A stretch of 47,960 bases of DNA, from positions 1-47,960 of the forward strand of contig JAKPAB010000040.1 of the NCBI GenBank assembly GCA_029779695.1, written 5' to 3'. The notes under the pieces were generated by a model. It did no database searches. It saw only the letters and a list, made by a program, of their open reading frames with translations, and had not been told where the DNA came from. Below, piece by piece: positions 9,294 through 17,261 of this stretch. Made by a program: the position numbers and the translations under genes. This stretch comes from Bacillota bacterium (GTDB taxonomy: Bacteria > Bacillota > Clostridia > Lachnospirales > Lachnospiraceae). Every line of letters starts with the position of its first letter. Positions within the stretch are counted from its first letter, which is position 1.

Positions 9294-9728
9294 ATGCCTA
9301 CAGTTTATTTAGGTGGAAAAATAGGAGGAAGAACTTACTGGGAGTGTGCTGGTGAAAGGGCTCGGGCTAAGCAAGCATTAGAAGAGCGGGGAATAAAAGT
9401 AATTAATCCTCTGCGAGGTAAAGACTATTTAGAAGGTAAAACTATATCTAGATTCGAGAAGCCTGGGGGAATGGATATAGCTGAAATTATAGCTCGGGAT
9501 AAGTATGACCTTAAGCGGAGTGATTTATTATTAATTCTGACAGGTGATGAGGTTAGTGATGGGACTTGGTTAGAGTTTGGATATGCTAAATATAAATTAG
9601 AAATTCCTGTAGTAATGATTGCTCCTACTCGGATAGGACAATATGGTTGGAGTAACCATGAAGCTGATTATATAGCTTTCAATTTAACTGATGCTGTGGA
9701 TTGGATAGCTAAATATTTTTTTGCATAG
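9294..9728 (+). CDS. Nucleoside 2-deoxyribosyltransferase-like protein
   Basis: 144 aa with the fold signatures of nucleoside/nucleotide 2-deoxyribosyltransferases: N-terminal YLGGKIGG, the RDKYDLKRSDLLLIL strand pair and DGTWLEFGYAKY, where the Glu is the expected nucleophile. Such enzymes move deoxyribose between bases or hydrolyse deoxynucleotides (for example removing dCMP-type nucleotides). It starts one base after thyX ends and so belongs to the same nucleotide-metabolism operon. The exact substrate cannot be read from the sequence. Confidence 0.72.
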   Translation: MPTVYLGGKIGGRTYWECAGERARAKQALEERGIKVINPLRGKDYLEGKTISRFEKPGGMDIAEIIARDKYDLKRSDLLLILTGDEVSDGTWLEFGYAKYKLEIPVVMIAPTRIGQYGWSNHEADYIAFNLTDAVDWIAKYFFA

Positions 9729-9743
9729 TAAACCTAAAACATA

Positions 9744-9772
9744 TTGACTTTAGTTTGATTATATGCTATCTT
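9744..9772 (+). promoter_or_regulatory. Probable sigma70-type promoter
   Basis: TTGACT (9744-9749), 17-base spacer, TATCTT (9767-9772), in the 75-base intergenic gap after the deoxyribosyltransferase gene and about 30 bases before the next ATG with its AGGAGG. The -35 matches 5/6 and the -10 matches 4/6. It would start the operon leading into the ribonucleotide reductase. Confidence 0.5.
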
Positions 9773-9803
9773 TTAGTTAAAATAATATGAGGAGGTTGAG
9801 TAA

Positions 9804-10193
9804 ATGTCAATCAGAGATAAGGCAATTTTAGTATGGCAGGAGAAGAAAGAAAAACTAAAAAAAGACTTATTGGTGGATTTAAGAAGTATTTTGGGTGATG
9901 ATGTTCCTATGCAGATCTTGGATACTACCAGTCCTTTGTTAGATATGCCTGATGATGAAGGAACCTATGTCTATGTCCAAGATGGTGATACTCCTATGGT
10001 AATAGAAGCATTCTACAATCCCTTTACTAAGAAATTTGAATACTCTTTGATTACCAGATGTAGTTCCTGTAAAGATGTTTATGCTTGTGATGATTATACA
10101 GGAGTAATAGCTTTTAGTGATATTGAAACTCTAGGCAGGGCTTTTGAATTATCTTTAGAGGCTCGACCTATCTGCAGTAGATGCTATCAATAG
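9804..10193 (+). CDS. Hypothetical protein with C-terminal Cys pairs
   Basis: 129 aa, not recognised. The N-terminal 30 residues form a basic helix (WQEKKEKLKKD). The C-terminal third has CSSC and CSRC pairs about 45 residues apart, plus an extra Cys in VYACDDY, suggesting a single zinc ribbon. Start ATG is preceded by GAGGAGG. It is the first gene after a probable promoter and is followed at 9 bases by the dNTP diphosphohydrolase-like gene. Confidence 0.7.
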   Translation: MSIRDKAILVWQEKKEKLKKDLLVDLRSILGDDVPMQILDTTSPLLDMPDDEGTYVYVQDGDTPMVIEAFYNPFTKKFEYSLITRCSSCKDVYACDDYTGVIAFSDIETLGRAFELSLEARPICSRCYQ

Positions 10194-10202
10194 GGAGATG
10201 CT

Positions 10203-10556
10203 ATGATTCAAGACTCGGGTAAAAGAGAAGAGTTTGCTACTGGAGCAGTGCGGGATACCCGAGAGGGGAAAGGGAGATTCGATTTGATATCTCCCTTTGC
10301 TCTTACGAGGTTAGCTAAGTGGTATGAAGAGGGAGCTAATAAATATTCGGAAAGGAACTGGGAGAAGGGTATAAATTTTTCTCGATACCTTGATTCCGCT
10401 TTTAGGCATCTAACTAAATTCCTAATGGGTATGGAAGATGAAGATCATCTAGCAGCAGCAGCCTGGAACATTTTTGCTATTATGCACCATCAAGAATTAG
10501 AAGAAACTCATTTAGATGATCTCCCTCACTATAAGCGAGGTATGGATAATGACTGA
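10203..10556 (+). CDS. dATP/dGTP diphosphohydrolase-like protein (DUF5664)
   Basis: 117-aa all-helical protein matching the DUF5664 / phage dATP-dGTP diphosphohydrolase pattern: GAVRDTREGKGRFDLI, then GANKYSERNWEKG, RYLDSAFRHLTKFL and the metal-binding MEDEDHLAAAAWN. This fold is related to MazG. The best-studied relative, MazZ of S-2L-type phages, removes dATP/dGTP for Z-genome synthesis. No PurZ is visible in this window, so general dNTP pool control is the safer reading. Lies in the operon leading to ribonucleotide reductase. Confidence 0.78.
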   Translation: MIQDSGKREEFATGAVRDTREGKGRFDLISPFALTRLAKWYEEGANKYSERNWEKGINFSRYLDSAFRHLTKFLMGMEDEDHLAAAAWNIFAIMHHQELEETHLDDLPHYKRGMDND

Positions 10557-10848
10557 GATGAGCTTATTAGAACAATCAGGAGCAATAGAAGAAATTCTAA
10601 ATAGATATCAGAGCTACTGTGTTTTAAAGTGGATGGGTAATGGGGAATTTGGAATGGTATTTAAAGTAGGTTCTATGCCAGTTATTAATATATCCCTTAC
10701 TAAAGGGGTATATAAGGTAGACCTAACTAAGAAGCAGTTAGAGTTTAGCACCTCTATGTTTAATACCTTTGAAGAATTGATTGAATACTTAAATAGTCTT
10801 GATTTCAAAAATCTGATGGGAGGATTGAAAGAGCTCTATGTCAAGTGA
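10549..10848 (+). CDS. Hypothetical protein
   Basis: 99 aa from ATG 10549, which overlaps the preceding stop by 8 bases (ATG 10558 is an alternative). Not recognised: mixed alpha/beta with a central beta stretch (NISLTKGVYKVDLTKKQ) and an amphipathic helix (FNTFEELIEYLNSL). No cysteine pairs, signal or membrane segment. Its end overlaps the CcdA-like gene by 11 bases, so the two are translated together. Confidence 0.65.
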   Translation: MTEMSLLEQSGAIEEILNRYQSYCVLKWMGNGEFGMVFKVGSMPVINISLTKGVYKVDLTKKQLEFSTSMFNTFEELIEYLNSLDFKNLMGGLKELYVK

Positions 10849-11497
10849 TATTAATATTTTAATCAGTTTTGTAGCTGGTCTTTTATCCTTTTTCTCTCCT
10901 TGTGTTTTAGCTTTAGTGCCTGCTTATGTTTTTTATATAGGTGGGACAGGGTTAGTAGAGGGAACTAGGAAAAATATTTTGACCCATATTCTACTTTTTA
11001 CTTTAGGATTTTCTTTAGTGTTTATTTTCTTAGGGACAGGAATTTCTTTGTTAGGGAGTTTTATTGCTCAGTATCGAGAGTGGTTTAATCGTATAGCTGG
11101 GTGTATCATAATCATTTTTGGTTTACAACTCTTTGGAATTTTAAGAATCTATTGGATGTATACAGATAAGCATTTTTATCCTCAGCAGATATCTTTACCT
11201 ACCTTGCGAAGTTTCTTATTAGGAATTTTCTTTGGCTTAGGTTGGACCCCTTGTGTCGGTCCTATCTTAGGTTCTATTCTTTTGTATGTATCTACTATAG
11301 GGGTAGCTTGGTATGGAGGACTACTTCTCTTCTTTTATACTTTGGGTTTAGCTATTCCTCTTATTTTAACTGGATTAGGTGGAGATTATGTATTGTATTT
11401 CCTTCGTCAAATACAGAGGAGAGGTAATTGGGTAGAACATATAACAGGACTATTGTTGATTGTTTTAGGTATCTTTTTGCTAGTGGGGATATTATAG
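10838..11497 (+). CDS. ccdA: CcdA-type thiol-disulfide membrane transporter
   Basis: 219-aa polytopic membrane protein of the CcdA/DsbD-beta family, which passes reducing equivalents from cytoplasmic thioredoxin to exported thiol proteins. About six membrane helices are apparent. The two diagnostic Cys-Pro motifs are present: FFSPCVLALVPAY (C22) in helix 1 and GWTPCVGPILG (C139) in helix 4, the two pseudo-repeats of the family. Bacterial copies serve cytochrome c maturation or sporulation. No partner thioredoxin-like gene is visible here. It overlaps the upstream gene and stops 4 bases before ribonucleotide reductase. Such a gene in a phage replication operon is unusual. Confidence 0.88.
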   Translation: MSSDINILISFVAGLLSFFSPCVLALVPAYVFYIGGTGLVEGTRKNILTHILLFTLGFSLVFIFLGTGISLLGSFIAQYREWFNRIAGCIIIIFGLQLFGILRIYWMYTDKHFYPQQISLPTLRSFLLGIFFGLGWTPCVGPILGSILLYVSTIGVAWYGGLLLFFYTLGLAIPLILTGLGGDYVLYFLRQIQRRGNWVEHITGLLLIVLGIFLLVGIL

Positions 11498-11500
11498 ACA

Positions 11501-13867
11501 ATGAGCTACGAACTTATTCCTTTAAGCGATAATGCAAACAAAATAGTTAATACTCGGTATTTACTTCCTGGTGAACAGAATTGGAAAGATATTTGCCAGA
11601 GAGTTTCTCGTTGTGTAGCTGCTGGTTTAGCTTTGTATGATGTTCCTATTGAAGAAATTCATAGCTTTGAACAACAGTTATATCAAGCTCTGCTCCAGCG
11701 AGATTTTATTTTTAATTCTCCTACTTTATTCAATGCAGGAAGAGGAGTTCCTAGTGATTTATTATATTCTTCTGTTATGACCTTAGATGGATATCATAGA
11801 ATAGTAGAAAGTATGGATGACAAAAACATGCTTTCAGCTTGCTTTGTCATTCCTGTAGAGAACTCAATTAAAGGGATATATAAATCTTTATCTGATGCTG
11901 CCATAATTTCTAAACTGTCAGGTGGAGTAGGATTTGATTTTTCTAAATTATCTCACCAAGGAAGACCTCTAGATTCAGGAGTAGGAGTAGCTTCAGGTCC
12001 CTTATCTTTTATGGAAGTATTTGACACCTCTGCTAAAGCAGTAATGCAGGGAGGAAAAAGGAGATCAGCTCAAATGGGAGTCTTACGAGTTGATCATCCC
12101 GATATCATTAACTTTATAGCTGCTAAATCTAAAGGAGATGATAGCTTATCCTTCTTTAATATTTCAGTAATGATTACTGATGAGTTTATGCAAGCAGTAA
12201 AAGAAGGAACAGGATTTCAACTTAAAGACCCTGTAACTCACCAACCTCTGCAGATGATAGATGCACGAGGGTTATGGGAAAATATAGTTTACTATGCTTG
12301 GAAGAGTGGAGACCCAGGCTTATTATTTTTTGAACACATCAATAGGGATAGGTTTGTAGCAGGGGAATATATAGATGCTACTAATCCCTGTGGTGAAGTT
12401 CCTCTTTACAGTTATCAATCTTGTAATTTAGGACATATTAATCTTGCTCATATTGTTAAAGATGGTCGTATTGATTTAGATAAGCTTTGCTATTTAGTTA
12501 AACTTGGTATGCAAGCATTAAATCTCATCATAGATATTAATCATTACCCTTTGCCTGAGATAGCTGATAAGACTAAAGCTTATCGTCCTATTGGGTTAGG
12601 AGTAATGGGATTTGCTCATTTATTATTTTTATTAGGAATCAGATATGGTTCTTCAATGAGTATAGATATAGCTTCACAACTTTCTCGTTATATTGCTTTT
12701 GCTTCTATTAGAGAAAGCATTGAGTTAGCTAAACGATTTGGAGCTTATCCTGCCTACCAAGAGGGAGACAGGAGCATATTAGAAACCAACTATGTATTAA
12801 AGCAATTTATGCAGGATAGTATAGAGAATAAACAATTAGTGGAGGAATATGGATTACGCAATGCTAGTTGGAATAGTTTAGCTCCTACAGGAAGTGTTTC
12901 TCTTATCTGTGATACTTCATCAGGAATAGAGCCTGTTTTTGCTTTGGAGCATGAGCGGGTATATATAGATAGTAATGGGGAAAAGAAAACTCTAATCGTG
13001 CAAGACCCTATCTATGAAAGAAGTCAGGATAAGAATGCTGATTACTTCGTAGATGCTCATTCTATATCTCCAGAAGAGCACGTGCGTATCCAAGCAGCTT
13101 GGCAGGAGTATATATCTTCAGGTGTTTCTAAGACTATTAATCTACCCCATAATGCTACTGAAGAAGATGTAAGAAAAGTATATGAGCTAGCTTATGAGTT
13201 AGGATGTAAGGGGGTTACAGTATATAGAGATGGGTGTAAAGGAGAGCAAGTCCTCTATAGAAAAGAAGATAAAGGAACAACTTCTAGACCTCAACATCAA
13301 CCTGAACAAACAAGTAAAGGAGCTGCTAGGGGAGGAGTATCGAGTGGAAATTCAACTGGTAAAGCTACAGGACTGCACCCTAGTGAACGACCCAAAACTA
13401 CCTATGGCGTTACCAGTGAGTTTTCCGTAGCTTGTGGAACTTTATATGTAACCTTGAACTTTGATGATAATGGTAATCCTATAGAGACTTTTCTAACTAC
13501 AGGAAAAGGAGGAGTGTGTAGGGCTAATGTAGAAGCAGTATCTAGAACTGTGTCATTAGCTTTACGCAGTGGTATAGCAAAAGAGGAAATAGTTAAACAG
13601 TTAAAAGGGATACGCTGTCCTTACTGTTTAAGTAAAAATAAGAAATACTTATCTTGTGCTGATGCCTTAGCTAAATTTATTGAACGATGCCAGTCTCCCT
13701 TCACAGGAAAGATTGCTGAGGAAGATAAAAAGATTAATGGAATGCTAGAGCGACGGTTAGTTAGTGATGACAATGAAGTAGCTACCTGTCCTGAGTGTGG
13801 AGCTCCTATTCAGAGAGCAGAAGGCTGTATTACTTGTTTAGAATGTGGCTACTCTAAATGCTCATAA
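11501..13867 (+). CDS. nrdJ: Adenosylcobalamin-dependent (class II) ribonucleotide reductase
   Basis: 788-aa class II RNR that reduces ribonucleotides with 5'-deoxyadenosylcobalamin and works with or without oxygen. The thiyl-radical Cys is C297 in NPCGE and the redox pair is C114 (SACFVIP) and C308 (QSCNLGH). The 11-residue distance from thiyl Cys to second redox Cys matches the T. maritima type. Substrate-loop segments LSGGVGFDFSKL and GGKRRSAQMGVL are present, as is PTGSVSLICDTSSGIEP. After a low-complexity linker (about 590-625) the C-terminal part carries CPYC...SC and a zinc ribbon CPECG...CLECGYSKCS with the redox tail. No small subunit or activase is needed. Confidence 0.95.
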   Translation: MSYELIPLSDNANKIVNTRYLLPGEQNWKDICQRVSRCVAAGLALYDVPIEEIHSFEQQLYQALLQRDFIFNSPTLFNAGRGVPSDLLYSSVMTLDGYHRIVESMDDKNMLSACFVIPVENSIKGIYKSLSDAAIISKLSGGVGFDFSKLSHQGRPLDSGVGVASGPLSFMEVFDTSAKAVMQGGKRRSAQMGVLRVDHPDIINFIAAKSKGDDSLSFFNISVMITDEFMQAVKEGTGFQLKDPVTHQPLQMIDARGLWENIVYYAWKSGDPGLLFFEHINRDRFVAGEYIDATNPCGEVPLYSYQSCNLGHINLAHIVKDGRIDLDKLCYLVKLGMQALNLIIDINHYPLPEIADKTKAYRPIGLGVMGFAHLLFLLGIRYGSSMSIDIASQLSRYIAFASIRESIELAKRFGAYPAYQEGDRSILETNYVLKQFMQDSIENKQLVEEYGLRNASWNSLAPTGSVSLICDTSSGIEPVFALEHERVYIDSNGEKKTLIVQDPIYERSQDKNADYFVDAHSISPEEHVRIQAAWQEYISSGVSKTINLPHNATEEDVRKVYELAYELGCKGVTVYRDGCKGEQVLYRKEDKGTTSRPQHQPEQTSKGAARGGVSSGNSTGKATGLHPSERPKTTYGVTSEFSVACGTLYVTLNFDDNGNPIETFLTTGKGGVCRANVEAVSRTVSLALRSGIAKEEIVKQLKGIRCPYCLSKNKKYLSCADALAKFIERCQSPFTGKIAEEDKKINGMLERRLVSDDNEVATCPECGAPIQRAEGCITCLECGYSKCS

Positions 13868-14064
13868 AAAAAATGAGATACTCTGCTACTTGTCCTTTTT
13901 GTAAAATGGAAAACTTGTTTGATTCTCACGGAGAAGTAGAGAAAAGCTGTTCCCACTTCATTGGAGTGGATAACTTTGAGTGGGGCAGCTGTGCTAAATT
14001 TGAAGGCATAGTTACAGAAGTTTTGATGCCTAAGCCACCTTCTATATTTGATAATGATAATTAA
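13858..14064 (+). CDS. Small zinc-binding protein (CPFC...CSHF)
   Basis: 68 aa starting at an ATG inside the end of nrdJ (10-base overlap); ATG 13873 is an alternative. No clear SD, so expression probably depends on coupling. Potential zinc ligands are CPFC, C-S-H in SCSHF and a later WGSCAKF. The same CPxC then CxHF pattern recurs in the leftward genes at 38919 and 42539, so it belongs to a small phage family of unknown function. Confidence 0.6.
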   Translation: MLIKKMRYSATCPFCKMENLFDSHGEVEKSCSHFIGVDNFEWGSCAKFEGIVTEVLMPKPPSIFDNDN

Positions 14065-14080
14065 GATATCTTATTGTTAC

Positions 14081-14114
14081 ACACCAAGGTTAACAATTTT
14101 GTTAACCTTGGTGT
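14081..14114. terminator. Perfect 15 bp inverted repeat, possible terminator
   Basis: ACACCAAGGTTAACA (14081-14095), four-base loop, TGTTAACCTTGGTGT (14100-14114): a perfect 15 bp stem in the gap between the RNR operon and the methyltransferase island. No T tract follows on either strand, so a Rho-independent terminator is not certain. Rho-assisted stop, RNA processing site or operator are alternatives. Confidence 0.5.
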
Positions 14115-14163
14115 ATAGCTGTGAGAAAAAATTTGATTCAGAGGAAAAGATTACATAAATAAA

Positions 14164-15318
14164 ATGAAAACCATAGAAGAATTTACAAACAAGATAATAT
14201 GTGGTGATTGTTTAGAGGTTATAAAGCAGATACCAGATAACAGTATAGACAGTATCATTACTGATCCTCCTGCTGGTATTGCTTTTATGGGTGAAGATTG
14301 GGATGACTTTACCTCAGTTAAGACTACTAAATCCCAACTCATAACTTGGATGAATGCTGGGGTAAAGTTTTCTAGTGCTGGTCTTTTAGAGTTTCAGGAA
14401 TTTATTTACCTTACCTTTTCTGAAGCTATTCGAGTAGTTAAACCTGGCAGCCACATTCTAGTTTGGGCATTACCTCGGACTAGTCATCATACTGCTATGG
14501 GGTTAGAAAGAGCTGGGTTTGAGATTAGAGATAAGATTTATTTTGTCTTTGGTAGTGGTTTTCCTAAGTCATTGAACATAGGTAAGGCAGTAGATAAATT
14601 GCTAGGTAATACCAGAGAGGTTATTTCTAAACAAGAACGGAGCGGGAGAAGTGGTGGAATACTAGGTAAAGATACTAAAATTATTCACTATAAAACTAAA
14701 GGTAATTCTGAATGGGAAGGGTATGGAACAGCATTAAAGCCTGCTGTTGAGGAATGGATTCTAGCCCGAAAACCTTTAAGTGAAAAGACTATTACAGATA
14801 ATGTTTTGAGGTGGGGAACAGGAGGAATAAACATTGATGCTTGTAGGGTCCCTCTTCAGGAAGGAGAGGACTTGTCTATAAATAGAGAGGGAGATAAGAA
14901 GCTAGATACTAATAATCGAGGTTGGGGTTTTAAAGCGGTTAGTAGAGATAATGAGGGAAGATTTCCCTCTCACCTAATCCTTGATGAATCAGAGGAAGTA
15001 GATAATTTATTTCCTAAAAATACTTCTCGTTACTTTCAACATTGTAGTGCTGATACCAGAATTTTTTATGGAAATAAGGCAAGTAAGAAAGAGAAAGGAG
15101 AAGGAAATAATCACCCTACAGTAAAAAGTTTAAGTCTTATGCAGTACCTTTGCCGTTTAGTTATTCCCACTGGAGGAATAGTATTAGATCCATTTGCAGG
15201 TTCTGGAACTACTTTAATAGCTGCTTGCCAAGAGGGGTTTAATTTTATTGGAATAGAGAAAGAACCTAAATACTGTAGAATTGCAGAAGAGAGACTAAAA
15301 AATTTGATTCAGGAATAA
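14164..15318 (+). CDS. DNA methyltransferase (beta-class arrangement, DPPA variant)
   Basis: 384-aa AdoMet-dependent amino-methyltransferase (N6-adenine or N4-cytosine). Motif IV comes first as TDPPAG (D34), followed by a large variable region that should include target recognition. The AdoMet site comes last: HPTVKSLSLMQYLCRL...VLDPFAGSGTTL, ending with FIGIEKEPKYCRIAEERL. DPPA instead of DPPY/F is a known phage variant. No restriction partner is adjacent, so it most likely protects phage DNA from host restriction. Its N-terminal (NKIICGDCLEV) and C-terminal ends closely match those of the methyltransferase at 19304. Its 3' end runs into the recurring dyad element. Confidence 0.88.
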   Translation: MKTIEEFTNKIICGDCLEVIKQIPDNSIDSIITDPPAGIAFMGEDWDDFTSVKTTKSQLITWMNAGVKFSSAGLLEFQEFIYLTFSEAIRVVKPGSHILVWALPRTSHHTAMGLERAGFEIRDKIYFVFGSGFPKSLNIGKAVDKLLGNTREVISKQERSGRSGGILGKDTKIIHYKTKGNSEWEGYGTALKPAVEEWILARKPLSEKTITDNVLRWGTGGINIDACRVPLQEGEDLSINREGDKKLDTNNRGWGFKAVSRDNEGRFPSHLILDESEEVDNLFPKNTSRYFQHCSADTRIFYGNKASKKEKGEGNNHPTVKSLSLMQYLCRLVIPTGGIVLDPFAGSGTTLIAACQEGFNFIGIEKEPKYCRIAEERLKNLIQE

Positions 15319-15336
15319 ACCATAAACGGTTTGAGG
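15313..15336. repeat. Cassette-boundary dyad element, copy 1
   Basis: GAATAAACCATAAACGGTTTG is the first of six or more copies of an imperfect dyad in the gaps between accessory genes from 15 to 21.7 kb. Here it directly follows the methyltransferase stop and includes the upstream region of the next gene, whose GAGGT ribosome site starts where the dyad ends. Probable role: operator, promoter part or RNA hairpin. Confidence 0.6.
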
Positions 15337-15345
15337 TAGCTAACT

Positions 15346-16122
15346 TTGTTAAACGATTTGGATTTAAAAAATTGGAAGGCTTACGAAAATATTATTACGG
15401 ATAGCTTATGGCTAATCGATAAAAGAGATAGCTCTAAATTCAATTCAGGGTGGTATTGGGGGAATTTTATCCCCCAAATCCCCCAACAAATGATGTTGAG
15501 ATATACTAGAAAAGGGGATTGGGTTTTAGATCCCTTCTTAGGTAGTGGCACAACTTTAATTGAGAGTAAAAGATTGGGAAGAAATGGTATAGGAATAGAA
15601 CTAAACTCTGAAGTAGCAGTAAAGGTAAAAGAGTTAATAGTTAAAGAGCCTGGTGATTCTGTTGCTGATGTAATAATTGGTGATAGCCAAACTATAGATT
15701 TATCAAAAGTATTAAGTAAGCATAATATAAATTCTGTTCAGCTAGTTATTCTTCACCCTCCTTACTATAATATTATCAAGTTTAGTGACGACCCCGCTGA
15801 TTTATCTAATGCTCCTGACATAGAAACTTTCTTAGATATGTTTGGTAGGGTAGTGGATAACCTAACTCTCTATTTAGATTATGGGAGATATCTTGTTTTA
15901 GTTATTGGGGATTTGTATCAAAAGGGAGAATGGATACCTTTAGGTTTCTATTGTGTGCAGAGATTATTGGAGCGGGATTATTTGTTAAAGAGTATTGTAG
16001 TTAAAAACTTTGCTGATACAAGAGGAAAAAGAAATCAGGAAAACCTATGGCGGTATAGAGCCTTAGCAGGTGGCTTTTATGTTTTTAAGCATGAGTATAT
16101 AATTATTTGTCAGAAGAAGTAA
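15346..16122 (+). CDS. DNA methyltransferase (motif I first, HPPY variant)
   Basis: 258-aa AdoMet methyltransferase with the reverse motif order of its neighbour. It has VLDPFLGSGTT (residues about 60-70) and IGIELNSE first, then LVILHPPYYNIIKFS, where HPPY replaces the usual DPPY/SPPY of motif IV. The C-terminal NLWRYRALAGGFYVFKHEYIIICQK resembles other phage methylases. Start TTG 15346 is chosen because GAGGT at 15333-15337 is well spaced. A His in place of the catalytic Asp/Ser is worth noting and could alter activity or target base. Confidence 0.82.
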   Translation: MLNDLDLKNWKAYENIITDSLWLIDKRDSSKFNSGWYWGNFIPQIPQQMMLRYTRKGDWVLDPFLGSGTTLIESKRLGRNGIGIELNSEVAVKVKELIVKEPGDSVADVIIGDSQTIDLSKVLSKHNINSVQLVILHPPYYNIIKFSDDPADLSNAPDIETFLDMFGRVVDNLTLYLDYGRYLVLVIGDLYQKGEWIPLGFYCVQRLLERDYLLKSIVVKNFADTRGKRNQENLWRYRALAGGFYVFKHEYIIICQKK

Positions 16123-16130
16123 TTGATTTA

Positions 16131-16160
16131 GGAATAAACCATAAATTATTGTGGTTTATA
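16131..16160. repeat. Cassette-boundary dyad element, copy 2
   Basis: Contains ATAAACCA, 10 bases, TGGTTTAT: a perfect 8 bp inverted repeat just upstream of the Ltp-type gene (SD AAAGGAGG follows at 16166). In this copy the loop differs from the others while the arms stay complementary, which suggests that the paired arms matter. Confidence 0.6.
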
Positions 16161-16180
16161 TATTAAAAGGAGGCGAGTAA

Positions 16181-16702
16181 ATGAAAAATTATCAAAAGAC
16201 TATTTTATTATTGTTATTGATTATGGTTACTCTAGTTGGGTGGGGTAATACAACTGTTTTTGGTCAAACATCATCTCAAAGTAATGCTGTTCAAACAGCA
16301 GAGTTATATCTAAGCGTTTTGCCTCTTTCTCGAAGTGGTTTAATTTATCTGCTAATGGCTGAAGGTTTTTCTACTACAGATGCAACCTATGGGGCAGATA
16401 ATTGTGGGGCTGATTGGAATAAGCAGGCAGTTAGAGCTGCAGAGACCTATTTAAGCATTTTTAATTTTTCCTATAATAGATTAATAAGTCAATTAAAGTT
16501 TGACGGATTTACTACTGATGAAGCAACATACGGAGCTGATAACTGTGGAGCAGATTGGAATAAGCAGGCAGTTAGAGCTGCAGAGAATTACTTAAGCATT
16601 TTTAATTTTTCGTATAACAGATTAATATTCCAGCTAGTATTTGATGGTTTTACAATTGAACAAGCTGTATATGCAGCCAAGCAAAGTGGACTAACTCCAT
16701 AG
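16181..16702 (+). CDS. Ltp-type superinfection-exclusion protein, three repeats, secreted
   Basis: 173 aa: an N-terminal signal segment (about residues 8-28, LLLLLIMVTLVGW), then three tandem repeats of about 46 aa of the Ltp family (host cell surface-exposed lipoprotein; founder is Ltp of Streptococcus phage TP-J34, which blocks DNA injection of superinfecting phages). Each repeat has AxxxAExYLS, then LI/FxLxxxGFxxxxAxYxAD. Repeats 1 and 2 end in ADNCGADWNKQ, which usually reads VDNxxxDW in relatives. There is no lipobox cysteine near the signal, so the protein may be secreted or stay anchored by its signal helix rather than lipidated. Repeats 2 and 3 are nearly identical at DNA level, pointing to recent duplication. 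Confidence 0.8.
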   Translation: MKNYQKTILLLLLIMVTLVGWGNTTVFGQTSSQSNAVQTAELYLSVLPLSRSGLIYLLMAEGFSTTDATYGADNCGADWNKQAVRAAETYLSIFNFSYNRLISQLKFDGFTTDEATYGADNCGADWNKQAVRAAENYLSIFNFSYNRLIFQLVFDGFTIEQAVYAAKQSGLTP

Positions 16703-16745
16703 AAATTATAAATTCACAGAAGAGAAAATTAAAAAATTTTATTTA

Positions 16746-16775
16746 GGAATAAAGCATAAACGTTTTGGGTTTATA
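16746..16775. repeat. Cassette-boundary dyad element, copy 3
   Basis: GGAATAAAGCATAAACGTTTT then GGGTTTATA. It is preceded at 16711-16745 by sequence resembling the 3' end of the methyltransferase gene at 14164 (CAGAAGAGAAAATTAAAAAATT), so the repeat travels with a methylase tail even where no methylase gene lies upstream. Confidence 0.6.
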
Positions 16776-16809
16776 CATATAGATGGTTCTCACTAAAAGA
16801 AAAGGAGTG

Positions 16810-17181
16810 ATGAGCAATTACTAGAGGCATAAGATTTTGGGACAGTAGTAAAGAAGCAATGATCTATCCTTTTTTAGATGAACACGTTGATGCTGACATT
16901 GGGATTGAGGATAGGGATGGGGTAGAGATTTACGAACACGATATAGTGGGGGGGGGGGCTTGTTTGACCCAACAGATCCGGAATTATACTTTGTTATTTA
17001 TAGCCTACAGAATTGTGGTTTTGTTTTAGCTCCCATAGAGTATTTGGAGAGTTATAGAAATGGTAAATTTCCTGAAGTAGTTTTTGCTATCCAACCTAAG
17101 TTTATTCCCTTCTTAAAAGTCATTGGGACTATTTATGATAGAGAGTTAAATGCTGAATCAGAGTTTGTTAAATGTAATTAA
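16810..17181 (+). pseudogene. YopX-family gene broken at an 11-G tract
   Basis: YopX-type phage protein of unknown function split over two frames. From about 16817 one frame reads TRGIRFWDSSKEAMIYPFLD, then GIEDRDGVEIYEHDIVGGG, the classic YopX layout. After the run of 11 Gs at 16948-16958 the continuation lies in another frame: LFDPTDPELYFVIYS through FLKVIGTIYDREL, the family's C-terminal end. Adding one G or removing two restores one frame. The start is also odd: AAAGGAG (16801-16807) precedes ATG 16810, but that frame stops after four codons, and the YopX frame would need ATT at 16817. This is either a true pseudogene, a phase-variable gene or a homopolymer sequencing error. Confidence 0.65.
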
Positions 17182-17261
17182 CTGGATGGTATCCTACACT
17201 TTAGAAATAGCTATGCATTGAAGTAATTAATGTTAAATGTTGATTTACTAAATCGTAATTT

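Noticed and set aside
16960-17181. Separate 73-aa gene starting at TTG
   Set aside because: It has no ribosome site and its sequence is the C-terminal end of a YopX protein whose start is in another frame upstream.
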